A stretch of 43,312 nt of DNA from Thermoguttaceae bacterium (lineage in GTDB: Bacteria; Planctomycetota; Planctomycetia; Pirellulales; Thermoguttaceae), in the NCBI GenBank assembly GCA_029975295.1, contig JARKPK010000174.1:1-43312 (forward strand), written 5' to 3'. Position 1 is the first letter of the stretch. Each line of letters opens with the position of its first letter. This document shows positions 25,522 through 34,111 of the stretch, piece after piece. Below the pieces are notes generated by a model. That model did not search any database. It saw nothing but the letters and a program-made list of their open reading frames with translations, and was not told the origin of the DNA. The translations under genes were made by a program, and so were the position numbers.

Positions 25522-27297
25522 ATGATGATTGCAGGCGTGCAGCGTTGGAGCGCCCCGTTGACGGAACACGCAAAACAGAAACTCCTGGTTGTTTGCGATT
25601 CGGCGGAAGACGTTTCGGGTTTGTTGCCGCCGATGCCTGGCGGCGCCGAATTGGTGGTCGTGCAAAGCCCCGTTCGCGGCCTGGCGATGATTGCCCGCGA
25701 GCACTTCGACGGGGTGTTCATCAGCGCCAAGCATCTTAAGCAGGCCATCAACCTGGGCCGGCTGGTTCAGAACGAGCGCGTGCTCGAGGGCATGCCCGAC
25801 GGCGTCGTCCTGCTCGATCAAGACAATCAGATCATCTACAGCAACGGGCGGCTGTGCGAATGGTGCAAGCAGGACCAAGTGGTCGGGCAGAACTTCTTCA
25901 GCGTGCTCGACAGCCCGGAAATCCTCGGCCCCGACTTCTGCCCGTTCCGCACCGCGCTGGCCACTGGGCAAAGCACCGGATCGACGCTGCGGACCGCCAA
26001 CAATCACTACTTCCGCATTCATGCCGCGCCGCTGCTGATGGATTCGGGTCCGCTCACGCACTTGGTGGTGACCCTCCGCGACGTTACCGACGAGGTTCAC
26101 CAGCAGCAGAAACTGGCCGCCATCCACCAAGCGGGCGCGGAGCTTGCCGACCTGACGCCCGAGGAGCTGCTTCAGATGTCGGCGCGCGACCGCGTCGAGC
26201 TGCTCAAATCGAACATCATTCACTTCACCAAAGACCTGCTGAATTTCGAGGTGATCGAGATTCGGCTTCTCGACCCGAAAACGCGCCGGCTGATGCCCTT
26301 GCTCAACGTGGGCATGACTCCCGAGGCCGCGCAGCGCGAACTTCACGCGCTGCCGCAAAAGAATGGCGTGACCGGATTCGTCGCCGCCACCGGCAAAAGC
26401 TACCTCTGCGAAGACACGACGGAAGACCCCTTGTACCTGGAGGGGATTCGCGGCGCGAAAAGCTCGCTCACCGTCCCGCTGATCCTTCACAATCAGGTGA
26501 TCGGCACATTCAACGTCGAGAGCCACGAACCGCACGCGTTTTCCGAAAGCGACTTGCAGTTTTTGGAAATCTTCGGACGCAACGTGGCCGTGGCGCTGAA
26601 CACGCTGGAACTGCTGGCGGCCGAACAGGGGCGCGTGACGGCCGAAGCCGTCGAGGTGATTCACAGCGCCGTGGCGTTGCCGGTCGATGAGATCCTCAAC
26701 GAGGCGGTCAACGTCATGGAACGCTACATCGGGCACGATCCCGACGTGGTCGATCGCCTCAAGCGGATTTTGCGCAATGCCCGCGACATCAAACAGCTCA
26801 TCCAGCAGGTGGGGCGGCGGATGGCCCCGGTCGAGGCGCACCCGCAGGCGGTTCGCGAGAACCCCTACCCCAAGCTCGTCGGGCTGCACATTTTGGTGGT
26901 GGACGACGACGAGACCGTGCGAATCGACTCGCACAATCTGCTCGAACGATACGGCTGCGTGGTAGAGACGGCTCACGACGGCGCCGAGGCCGTTTCGATG
27001 ATGCGCGGGCTGGGCGAAGAAGCTTACGACATCGTAATCACGGCGTTCTATCTGCCCGACATGACGGCCTACGACTTGCTCCTGAAGTTGCAGGAATTTG
27101 CCAAACCCACGCGGCTGATTTTGATGAGCGGCTATGGTTACGACGCGGGCCATGTGTTGGTCAAGTGCCGCCGCGCCGGGTTGCCCCCGGGGGCAATTCT
27201 GGTGAAACCGTTCCGTCCCGCCCAGTTGCTCAGCGTCGTTCAGGCGTTTGCCGATCCGTCCTCTGCGAGCGGCGGGACGGCCGAGCCCGAGGCCTGA
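25522..27297 (+). CDS. PAS-GAF protein with two receiver-like domains lacking the phospho-acceptor Asp
   Basis: 591 residues from ATG 25522 (ATG 25525 also possible). Domains in order: an N-terminal receiver-like region (about 18-75: KLLVVCDSAED then HFDGVFISAK) with Ser68 where Asp is expected; a PAS domain (about 84-190: VLEGMPDGVVLLDQDNQIIYSNGRL); a GAF domain (about 200-365); a helical region (378-435); and a C-terminal receiver (453-575). The last keeps the acidic pocket Asp461-463, Ser536 and Lys562, but the phospho-acceptor site reads VITAFYLPDM with Ala508. No histidine-kinase ATPase, GGDEF or DNA-binding domain is present. It is probably a signal-sensing scaffold not controlled by classical phosphorylation. 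The gene is divergent from the carbohydrate operon. Confidence 0.85.
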   Translation: MMIAGVQRWSAPLTEHAKQKLLVVCDSAEDVSGLLPPMPGGAELVVVQSPVRGLAMIAREHFDGVFISAKHLKQAINLGRLVQNERVLEGMPDGVVLLDQDNQIIYSNGRLCEWCKQDQVVGQNFFSVLDSPEILGPDFCPFRTALATGQSTGSTLRTANNHYFRIHAAPLLMDSGPLTHLVVTLRDVTDEVHQQQKLAAIHQAGAELADLTPEELLQMSARDRVELLKSNIIHFTKDLLNFEVIEIRLLDPKTRRLMPLLNVGMTPEAAQRELHALPQKNGVTGFVAATGKSYLCEDTTEDPLYLEGIRGAKSSLTVPLILHNQVIGTFNVESHEPHAFSESDLQFLEIFGRNVAVALNTLELLAAEQGRVTAEAVEVIHSAVALPVDEILNEAVNVMERYIGHDPDVVDRLKRILRNARDIKQLIQQVGRRMAPVEAHPQAVRENPYPKLVGLHILVVDDDETVRIDSHNLLERYGCVVETAHDGAEAVSMMRGLGEEAYDIVITAFYLPDMTAYDLLLKLQEFAKPTRLILMSGYGYDAGHVLVKCRRAGLPPGAILVKPFRPAQLLSVVQAFADPSSASGGTAEPEA

Positions 27298-27395
27298 AAC
27301 ACCTGCGAAGCCGGCTGCGGTCGGCCCCGCCAGACGCCGTATTCTGCGCAACCGGATCAGCTTGTTTGCGGCCGACAAATTCTTGCGAACACCTG

Positions 27396-27425
27396 TTGCC
27401 ACCGCTCCCGCACAGGTGGTATGCT
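27396..27425 (+). promoter_or_regulatory. likely promoter of the RRM gene
   Basis: TTGCCA (27396-27401) matches the -35 consensus at five of six positions; after 18 nt TATGCT (27420-27425) serves as -10. Transcription would begin near 27433 and give a leader of about 120 nt that contains the hairpin at 27516-27535. Confidence 0.5.
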
Positions 27426-27515
27426 AGCCGGCGTTGCGGCGACCGCCGGGGTCGTCGGCGGGGACAAGGGCCTCGTATGGGTTCCAAGGCTTCGCGTTCA
27501 GTTTCTTTTGTGGAA

Positions 27516-27535
27516 GGGCGCTCGCATTAGCGCCC
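27516..27535 (+). promoter_or_regulatory. leader hairpin just before the RRM ribosome binding site
   Basis: GGGCGCT (27516-27522) pairs perfectly with AGCGCCC (27529-27535) around a six-base loop. It ends 5 nt before the GGAG that starts translation of the RRM protein at 27553. This is a natural place for translational control, perhaps by temperature or by the protein itself; both ideas are inference. Confidence 0.55.
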
Positions 27536-27552
27536 GTGGCGGAGTTTTCGTG

Positions 27553-27888
27553 ATGGCGAAGAAATTGTTTGTTGGTGGGTTGAGCTGGGGGACGACGGAC
27601 GACGGCTTGCATGCCGCATTCTCTCGGTTTGGCGAGATCGTTGAGGCCAAGGTGATCCTCGACCGCGACACGAACCGTTCGCGCGGCTTTGGTTTCGTGA
27701 CCTTCGCCGACGACAGCGCGGCGCTGTCGGCCGTGAACGAGATGAACAACTCGAAACTCGACGGCCGAACGATTCGGGTGAATGAAGCCGACAATCAGCA
27801 GCGCGGCGGCGGAGGTGGCGGCGGCGGACGCGGCGGCTACGGCGGACGCGAGCGAGCCGGCCGACGCGGCGGCTACGGCGACGAATAA
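27553..27888 (+). CDS. RRM-domain glycine-rich RNA-binding protein
   Basis: 111 residues from ATG 27553, with GGAG at 27541-27544; the frame is open upstream but not protein-like. A single RRM spans 3-79 with RNP2 LFVGGL at 5-10 and RNP1 RGFGFVTF at 44-51, including the aromatic residues that stack on RNA. The tail (84-111) is a glycine/arginine/tyrosine-rich segment with GGRGGYGG units. It resembles the cyanobacterial Rbp and plant glycine-rich RNA-binding proteins, which are often cold-induced. The protein is cytosolic and would bind single-stranded RNA. The gene is monocistronic, with its own promoter and a structured leader. Confidence 0.95.
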   Translation: MAKKLFVGGLSWGTTDDGLHAAFSRFGEIVEAKVILDRDTNRSRGFGFVTFADDSAALSAVNEMNNSKLDGRTIRVNEADNQQRGGGGGGGGRGGYGGRERAGRRGGYGDE

Positions 27889-28453
27889 CTCCCCCCACCA
27901 GGACGCAACCTCCAGATTCCCGGCTCAATCAGTTTGGCCTTTCCCAACGACCCGGAATCGGATTCTCCGCTTAGTGGTGGCTTTGGCGCTGAGGTTCTGA
28001 AGGTTGCTCGCATCGGCGCACTTCGCGCGCGATAGAACGAAGGATCGGCATTCCACTGCTCCTTTTGGAGCGGTGAACAGGCGGCCATAAACGGCTCCGC
28101 GGAAAACAGCGGACTCCACCGTCGCGGGCGTTTTTCCTGACTTGCCGGGCGATCGCTCCCGCCAATAACGGCGGGCGGCGCCCGGCGGGCGCGGCGAAAC
28201 AGGCCAATGGCCGCAGTTCTCTCTTACGACCGCGCACAACCTGCGCCATGCCTCTGTCGCTCGTCTTCGACCGATGGAGCCGGGCGCGGGTTGTGCGCGT
28301 CGGCGGGAGACTCTTTGAACCGTGCCTCCCAAAAATGATCGATGCGGCGCTGTTCGGCGGGCCGCAATCGGGTCACCATTCTGCATGCCGCGGGCTTGAC
28401 GGCAACGACTAGCTTGGGCAATCTCAGCGAGTCGGCCGCTGCGGAGCGAAGCG
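27889..28453. other. long intergenic region, no gene recognised
   Basis: 565 bp between the ends of the RRM gene (plus) and the deacetylase gene (minus). Short open frames on both strands are Arg/Pro-rich with no domain. I see no tRNA, no obvious conserved RNA and no clear repeat. It is the longest gene-free stretch of the window. Confidence 0.5.
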
Positions 28454-29407
28454 TCAGGCCGACGGCCTCTTCGGCTGCCGACGAAGCATCGTTTCCAGAT
28501 GCACGGCCACCGCATCGGCCAGCAACTTCGGATCGTAGCCGCCTTCCAGAGCGCTGACCACGCGCCCCTGGGCATGCACGTCGGCGATGTCGAAGACCAT
28601 CTCGGTCAAGGTGATAAAGTCTTCCGTTTCGTGGCCGAGTCCGCCCACCGGATCGAGCCGATGCGTGTCGAAGCCCGCGCTGATCAACACGAGCTCCGGG
28701 CGGATGCGGTCGGCGAACTGTTCGAGCTCGCGGCGGAAGCGATCGAGATAGGTGCGCCGCGGAGTGTCGTACGCGAACGGCAGATTGCGCGTGGCGCCCA
28801 GCCCGTCGCCCTCGCCGGTTTCGTCTTCGTCGCCGGTGCCGGGATAGAACGGGGCGCGATGGGCGGAGAAGAATCCCACGCGAGGGTCTTCCCAAAACGC
28901 CGCCTGAGTGCCGTTGCCATGATGCACGTCCCAATCGACGATGAGCACCCGTCCGACGCCCAGTTCGTCCACCGCCGCCCGAGCCGCGACGGCCACGTTG
29001 TTGAACAGGCAGAAGCCCATCGCCCGCCGCATCAGTGCGTGGTGTCCGGGCGGCCGGACCAGGCACAGGGCCGACGCATCTTCGCCGCGGAGCACGCGCT
29101 CGACCGCGTCGCACGCCGCCCCGGCGGCGTGCAGAGCGACTTCGTAGCTTTGCGGGCTGACGACCGTATCGGCCTCGATATGACCTCCGCCCGATTTGGC
29201 AAAGGCCCAAAGCTCGTCGATGTAGCCGCGGGTGTGAATCCGGCCCAGTCGCCGCCGGTCGACTTCGGGAGCCGGCACGATTGTGCACTGCGCCAAAAGG
29301 CCCAACTTCTCCAGATGAGCGGGAATGCCCCGAATGCGCTCCGCCGATTCGGGGTGGTCGCCCGTCTCGTGCGCCAAAAACAAATCGTCACGGTAAAGCA
29401 GCGTCAT
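28454..29407 (-). CDS. class II histone-deacetylase-like enzyme (AcuC/acetylpolyamine amidohydrolase family)
   Basis: 317 residues from ATG 29407-29405 (MTLLYRDD). Family signatures are complete: ETGDHPESAERIRGI at 14-28, RPPGHHA at 118-124 with catalytic His122/His123, GFCLFNNVAV at 131-140, VDWDVHHGNGTQ at 157-168 with Zn ligands Asp160 and His162, FFSAHRAPFYPGTG at 179-192, SAGFDTH at 243-249 with Asp247 as third ligand, and EGGYD at 288-292 with the transition-state Tyr291. Bacterial members deacetylate acetylated lysines, acetylpolyamines or acetyl-CoA synthetase. No acetoin or polyamine gene is adjacent, so the substrate is open. Confidence 0.94.
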   Translation of the reverse strand: MTLLYRDDLFLAHETGDHPESAERIRGIPAHLEKLGLLAQCTIVPAPEVDRRRLGRIHTRGYIDELWAFAKSGGGHIEADTVVSPQSYEVALHAAGAACDAVERVLRGEDASALCLVRPPGHHALMRRAMGFCLFNNVAVAARAAVDELGVGRVLIVDWDVHHGNGTQAAFWEDPRVGFFSAHRAPFYPGTGDEDETGEGDGLGATRNLPFAYDTPRRTYLDRFRRELEQFADRIRPELVLISAGFDTHRLDPVGGLGHETEDFITLTEMVFDIADVHAQGRVVSALEGGYDPKLLADAVAVHLETMLRRQPKRPSA

Positions 29408-29500
29408 GGCGGATGCTTTCGTCAGTGGTGTCGGGCGGGCGGCCGGCATTCGCCGCACCGCGAGTGCCCGTCGAGGGCACGCGATCGCCGGACGACGGGA

Positions 29501-30658
29501 TCAGGCCGACCATTCGGGATCGGGCGAACGAACGATCTCCGGCGGCAAATCGCCCTGCAAGGCGGCAATTTCGGCGGCGGCTGCCTCGACTGACTCGGCG
29601 CCGGAAAGCCCCTCGATTTGAATTTCGAACACGCGCGAATCGCCGGGCGAAAGGGCATCGACTCGGCCGCGGCTGTGTTCGAACGACCGCGGGTTGGGAA
29701 AGTTGATGCAGGGCTCCAGTCCGGTGACGTAACCGTCTTCGGCCGGCAATCGGTTCTTCCAAAGGGTGAAGTAGGGCAGTTGGCGTCGGTTGAAACGCAG
29801 CCGGCAGGCCCGCCCTCCGTCGGCGCTTCTGAGCATGGCTTGCGTGCGGTCCTCGGCATCGCCGCGAAGCGAGCAGAAAAAGACCGCCTCGGGCGCCCCG
29901 GGGGTTTCGGGGCCGTACACGTCCCACTCGGGCAGATTGCCCTCGGCCACTTCGTCGCGCGGGCAAAGCCGATCGAGCGGCAGAATCACCTTGGCCCCCG
30001 GCGAAAGGAGCGGCACGCCCAGATTGATGTGGTAGAGCAATTCCAACTCGCTGTCGATCGTCGAAAGATTCGAGACCGTGTCGGAGACTACGATCACCGG
30101 CGAGTCCGGTTGCAAAGCGATCGTCGCGGTCAGCCGCAACTTGTTGCCGAACAGTCGTGCCTCGTCCACGACGCCCGAAACCGTCAGCCGGCCGGTTTCG
30201 CTGTCGGCGTGAATCTCCACTCGATGCGCGGGCGTGTTGGCGATTCGACCGTGCAGCGGGTAACGCAGCATCCCATTGGGATGGAACTCGGGCGCGCCGT
30301 TGCTTTCCAGTCCGCAGCGAACGAAGAACTCGTCAAATCCGTCGAGCCAGCCGATGCCGCTGGGCTCCCACAAACGCACCAGGCTGGGATGAACCGGCCC
30401 GTGGACGGGCGACTTCCATCGCAGCGGCACGCCGTTGCTTTCGGCGCGCCAAATGCCCATCCCGCGCGTGGGCACGACCACGCAATGGGCCGCACCCGAG
30501 GAAACCTCGATCACATCGACGCCGCGCCGCACTCCCACCTGCAACGTCCGTTTCACCACCGAGCAATTGGGAAGCCCCAATTCGCTCGCCCCCAGCGCGC
30601 AATGATCGACGGAGATTCCATGCTCGGAGTCGGCCAACACCCAGGTTTTGCTCGGCAT
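29501..30658 (-). CDS. DUF4432 family protein (aldose-1-epimerase-like fold)
   Basis: 385 residues from ATG 30658-30656, with AGGAAAG upstream; the frame upstream is open but not protein-like. The sequence shows CVVVPTRGMGIWRAESNGVPLRWKSPV, HPNGMLRYPLHGRIANTPAHRVEI and LELLYHINLGVPLLSPGA, which fit DUF4432/galactose-mutarotase-like beta-sandwich proteins; His residues in PLHGRIAN and YHINLG correspond to the usual mutarotase catalytic positions. The family is thought to bind or epimerise sugars. No signal peptide. It lies 82 bp downstream of the kinase stop on the same strand and may be cotranscribed with it. Confidence 0.82.
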   Translation of the reverse strand: MPSKTWVLADSEHGISVDHCALGASELGLPNCSVVKRTLQVGVRRGVDVIEVSSGAAHCVVVPTRGMGIWRAESNGVPLRWKSPVHGPVHPSLVRLWEPSGIGWLDGFDEFFVRCGLESNGAPEFHPNGMLRYPLHGRIANTPAHRVEIHADSETGRLTVSGVVDEARLFGNKLRLTATIALQPDSPVIVVSDTVSNLSTIDSELELLYHINLGVPLLSPGAKVILPLDRLCPRDEVAEGNLPEWDVYGPETPGAPEAVFFCSLRGDAEDRTQAMLRSADGGRACRLRFNRRQLPYFTLWKNRLPAEDGYVTGLEPCINFPNPRSFEHSRGRVDALSPGDSRVFEIQIEGLSGAESVEAAAAEIAALQGDLPPEIVRSPDPEWSA

Positions 30659-30740
30659 CGCTGTTGTTCTTTCCTGAAATCGAAGTTCTTCGGCGGCCGG
30701 CCGATCAGCCGGGGGCCGATCCGGCCCGCACCGCACTTGT

Positions 30741-32312
30741 TCAACCGTTGGGCGGGGTTTGTTCATCCAACCATCGTTTCCATTTCACGCCTTCGGCTCC
30801 CATGGCCTCCGCCCCGCGGCGCAACTCGGCCGAAAGCAATCGTTTCATCGCGGCATGCTGAAGCGATTGGCGCAGCGGCCAAAGCCGGGCCAGGGCCGCT
30901 TCCGCTTCGGCGGTTCGGCCCTGCTGAACCGCGACCAGATAGCAGCCGGCAAAACCGAAGGCCGACAGTTCGCGTTGCGTTTGTCCGGAGTCGGCCAGTT
31001 CCTCGAAAAGCCGTCTCGCTTCGTCCAAGTTCTTCTCTTGCAGGCAGGCGAGGGCCAACTGCTGTTTGGCGCGGTCGACGTAGTATCGCTGATCGGGGAA
31101 GTGTTCGATGACGCTCCGCCACGCCTCGGGCGTTCCCTCTTGAGTGGCCAAATACCATTGCCGCATGACGTTCGATTGCACGGGAACGCGGGGGGCGGGC
31201 TCCAAAGCGTCGGCAAGCAACGGCCGTCGCTCGAACACCCTGAGCCCGACCGCCAGGCTCAACAGCACGGTGGCCGCCATCGCGGCGATCCACATCGCCC
31301 GCCGTCGCGACTTCCGCCGTTGCCGCAGCGCTTGCGTGGCCATCAAGCGGCCCAACTCTTGCGTGGCGGCCAAACGGGCGTCCACCTGTTCGGGGTTGCC
31401 CAACGCTTCCAGCGGCGGCAGTTCGTCGGGCCAGGCGCCGCCGCAACACTCGCGTTCCAACCGCCGCAACTCGCGCAGCACGGCGCGGGCCGACCCGGGC
31501 CGCTGCTGCGGCGCTTTGGCCAACAGACCGTGCACCAGCCGGCACAAGGGCGGCGGCAAATCGGGGCGAACGGCCTCGAGCGGTTTCGCCTCGTTCCGCA
31601 GGTGCTGCACCGCCACGCCCAACGCGGTTTCGCCGCTAAAGGGCGGCTGACCGGCCAGCAGATGGTAGCAGGTGACGCCGAATGAATACAAATCGCTGCG
31701 GTGATCGAGCGGCTTGCCCTCGACCTGCTCCGGGCTCATGTAGAGCGGAGTGCCGACGGTGATGCCCGCCTGAGTCAAATGGGTTTGCTGGTTCTCGCGC
31801 GTGAAATGAGCCAGCCCGAAATCGGCCACTTTCACTTCGCCCTGACGGGTGATCAGGATGTTCTCCGGCTTGATGTCGCGATGGACGATGCCGGCCTCGC
31901 CCGCTTTGGCCAGCGCCGCCGCCGTTTGGCACATGATCGACAGGGCGTGGGGCAAATCGGGAGGTCCGTGCCGAATCAGCCAATCCCGCAGATTGGCGCC
32001 CTCGACATATTCTTGCGCAATGTAATGCAAATCGCCCTGGCGGCCCACCTCGTAAATTTGCACGATATTGGCATGGACCAGCGCGGCGGCCGCCTGCGCT
32101 TCGCGTTCGAACCGCCGGATGTAATTCGTGTCTTGCGCAAACTCCGGTTTCAACACTTTCACGGCCACGCGGCGGCGGAGCTGCTGCTGCTCGGCCAGAT
32201 AGACCTCGGCCATCGCGCCTTGGCCCACGCGGCGCAACAGTTGAAAGTCGCCGATCTTTCGGCCGGACAGGTCGGCCCCAAGCGAAAGCGTGGTCGGCGT
32301 GGAATCGGTCAT
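30741..32312 (-). CDS. Ser/Thr protein kinase with a transmembrane helix and helical sensor region
   Basis: 523 residues. The Hanks-type kinase domain (about 21-285) has GQGAMAEVYLAE at 30-41, Lys52 in VAVKVLKPE, Glu71 in the C-helix, HRDIKPENI at 144-152, DFGLAHF at 164-170 and APE-equivalent SPEQVEG at 193-199. All residues needed for catalysis are present. One transmembrane helix (about 338-358) follows, then an extracytoplasmic helical region (about 375-515) with TPR-like pairs (AKQQLALACLQEKNLDEARRLFEELAD). This layout is common in planctomycete kinases. It probably phosphorylates cytosolic proteins in response to an external cue; targets are unknown. Confidence 0.95.
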   Translation of the reverse strand: MTDSTPTTLSLGADLSGRKIGDFQLLRRVGQGAMAEVYLAEQQQLRRRVAVKVLKPEFAQDTNYIRRFEREAQAAAALVHANIVQIYEVGRQGDLHYIAQEYVEGANLRDWLIRHGPPDLPHALSIMCQTAAALAKAGEAGIVHRDIKPENILITRQGEVKVADFGLAHFTRENQQTHLTQAGITVGTPLYMSPEQVEGKPLDHRSDLYSFGVTCYHLLAGQPPFSGETALGVAVQHLRNEAKPLEAVRPDLPPPLCRLVHGLLAKAPQQRPGSARAVLRELRRLERECCGGAWPDELPPLEALGNPEQVDARLAATQELGRLMATQALRQRRKSRRRAMWIAAMAATVLLSLAVGLRVFERRPLLADALEPAPRVPVQSNVMRQWYLATQEGTPEAWRSVIEHFPDQRYYVDRAKQQLALACLQEKNLDEARRLFEELADSGQTQRELSAFGFAGCYLVAVQQGRTAEAEAALARLWPLRQSLQHAAMKRLLSAELRRGAEAMGAEGVKWKRWLDEQTPPNG

Positions 32313-32480
32313 CGGCGGCGATTATCGAACAAAGCGGTGTTTGCCGTTGCAGGTCTTCATGGTAGTATGAACCGGCTGCGGCGATTGTTCAACAGCCTCG
32401 TCCAAGCAATGCCCGCGCCGCGGTGTTTGAAGGCGGGGGCTATTCCCTTTTTTGCCGGCTCCGAACTGCGCAACCCTTGT

Positions 32481-32744
32481 ATGGCCGATCGCACACCGTA
32501 TCAAGACCGCATCATCCGCAACTACTACCAGAACCTCGACGCCATTCTGGTGCAACGGCTCGGCGAACTGGTGACCGACCTTTACTTGGCCGAGGGGCAG
32601 AAACGCGTTCGCCTCTGGAAACGCGTGGACGAGGCCATGGATAAATTGAAGGTTCCGCCCCAGCGACGGAAGCACATTGTCGAAAGCGGCGATCCGGCCT
32701 TGGTGGCCCAACTGCTCAAAGAATTGCTCGACAAAGTGCGCTAA
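32481..32744 (+). CDS. small conserved helical protein, unknown
   Basis: 87 residues from ATG 32481. The sequence is all-helical and charged: DRIIRNYYQNLDAILVQRLGELVTDLYLAEG, then WKRVDEAMDKLKVPPQRRKHIVESGDPALVAQLLKELL. I believe such short proteins occur in other Planctomycetes as hypothetical proteins, but have no name for them. There is no clear ribosome binding site; the frame extends upstream to ATG 32367 with less convincing residues. The gene is divergent from the kinase and convergent with the PIN-TRAM gene, so it is monocistronic. The high helix and charge content suggest a protein-interaction role. Confidence 0.65.
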   Translation: MADRTPYQDRIIRNYYQNLDAILVQRLGELVTDLYLAEGQKRVRLWKRVDEAMDKLKVPPQRRKHIVESGDPALVAQLLKELLDKVR

Positions 32745-32762
32745 CCCCTGCCGCGCCGTGGA

Positions 32763-32807
32763 GCCGGCAAGCCGGCCAAACGTTGCGGTCTTGCCCCGGC
32801 GCGCCGG
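32763..32807. terminator. palindromic sequences between convergent genes
   Basis: Between the stops of the small protein and the PIN-TRAM gene are two dyads: GCCGG-CAAG-CCGGC (32763-32776) and the perfect palindrome CCGGCGCGCCGG (32796-32807). They may act as a bidirectional terminator region, though no T-run accompanies them. Confidence 0.35.
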
Positions 32808-32811
32808 TCTC

Positions 32812-33828
32812 TTACGCCCGCGAGCTTTCCAGACGGGCGAAGACCATCCGCCCCGCGCTCTTCTGCAACACGCTGGTTACTTCGACCGGCACGGTCTGAT
32901 TGACGAAATCGCGGCCGCCCTCGACGACGATCATCGTGCCGTCTTCCAGATAGCCTACCCCTTGCCCCGGCTCCTCGCCCGGTTTGACGATTCGCACCTC
33001 GATGTGTTCGCCGGGGACGAACAACGGCTTCAGCGCGTTGGCCAAGTCGTTCAGATTCACCACCGGAACGCCGTGCAGGCGGGCGATTTTGTTGAGATTG
33101 TAGTCGTTGGTCACCAATTTGCCGCCGAGGTGTTTGGCCAGCGCGACCAACTGCAAATCGACCGACTGGCCCTGCAATTCGGGCAAGTCGCGGTCGAAGA
33201 TTTCGATGGCGATGTTCGGATTCGAGCGCAGGCGGCTGAGGATGTCGAGCCCGCGACGGCCGCGGCTGCGCCGGATGCGGTCGCCGCTGTCGGCGATGTT
33301 CTGCAGCTCGCGAATAATGAACTGCGGCATGACGAGTCGGCTGTCGATCACGCCGGTTTCCAGCACGTCGGCCAGCCGGCCGTCGATCACCGTGCTGGTG
33401 TCGAGAATCAGCGGACGCAAACCCTTGATATCGCGGGCGAACTCCACGTAGGGAATCACGAAGCGGAAATCGTTGCGCGTTTGCATCAGAAGGCTGATGC
33501 AGGTGTAGCATAGCACCAACCCGAGAATCAGTTGCAGCGCGTCGCGGTGTTTGGGAACGAGTTGCAACGGGGTAAGCGCCAGGCTGAGGATGTACGTCAT
33601 AAACAGCCCGACAAGCAGGCCGAAGTAAACGGCCGAAATCGTGTCCAGCCGTTTGCGGCGCAGCGCGGCGTCGATGGCGATTACGCCCGCGCTGAGCAAC
33701 ACCATGCCGCCCAGGCTGGCCCATTGCATCCACGCGCTGTCGCGCGGGACCAGCCCGGAGGAGACAAACGTCACCCCCAGGCCGACGGCCACCATGACGA
33801 ACACCAACCGCAGAATGACCAGTTCCAT
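32812..33828 (-). CDS. membrane PIN-TRAM domain protein
   Basis: 338 residues from ATG 33828-33826, with GGGAATACG upstream. Four hydrophobic segments (about 4-26, 36-53, 66-88, 97-116) form an N-terminal membrane region. A PIN nuclease domain follows (about 138-262) with acidic residues Asp143 in LILDTSTVIDGR, Glu174 in FIIRELQNI, Asp224 in SVDLQLVALAKH and Asp242 in LVTNDYNLN. A TRAM RNA-binding domain closes the protein (about 272-335: PGEHIEVRIVKPGEEPGQGVGYLEDGTMIVVEGG). This matches the YacL/PilT-like PIN-TRAM family, presumed membrane-bound RNases; the cellular RNA target is not known. The gene is convergent with the small helical protein gene. Confidence 0.93.
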   Translation of the reverse strand: MELVILRLVFVMVAVGLGVTFVSSGLVPRDSAWMQWASLGGMVLLSAGVIAIDAALRRKRLDTISAVYFGLLVGLFMTYILSLALTPLQLVPKHRDALQLILGLVLCYTCISLLMQTRNDFRFVIPYVEFARDIKGLRPLILDTSTVIDGRLADVLETGVIDSRLVMPQFIIRELQNIADSGDRIRRSRGRRGLDILSRLRSNPNIAIEIFDRDLPELQGQSVDLQLVALAKHLGGKLVTNDYNLNKIARLHGVPVVNLNDLANALKPLFVPGEHIEVRIVKPGEEPGQGVGYLEDGTMIVVEGGRDFVNQTVPVEVTSVLQKSAGRMVFARLESSRA

Positions 33829-34111
33829 CGTATTCCCGCGACACAGGGAAGCGCAGCCCGGCGGGCTCCTCCCTTTGTTGCTGCTTGGAAAGGCAATCGC
33901 ACAAGGCCGAGCGAAACAAGGCAGGTCGTTGTCGGCCGGTTCTTGCGACAGAGCGGCGCGCGGTTGACCGAAAGAACGGAAACCACCCGCGCCCTGCAAT
34001 GCAATGATAACACCCACCATCGGGGTGCGGAAGCCATCGGCCGAGCGAGTGGTCGCGCGGAGCAGGCGGTTTTGTCGAGCGAGCGGCCTTTGCTCGCGGG
34101 GAAAGCGGAAC

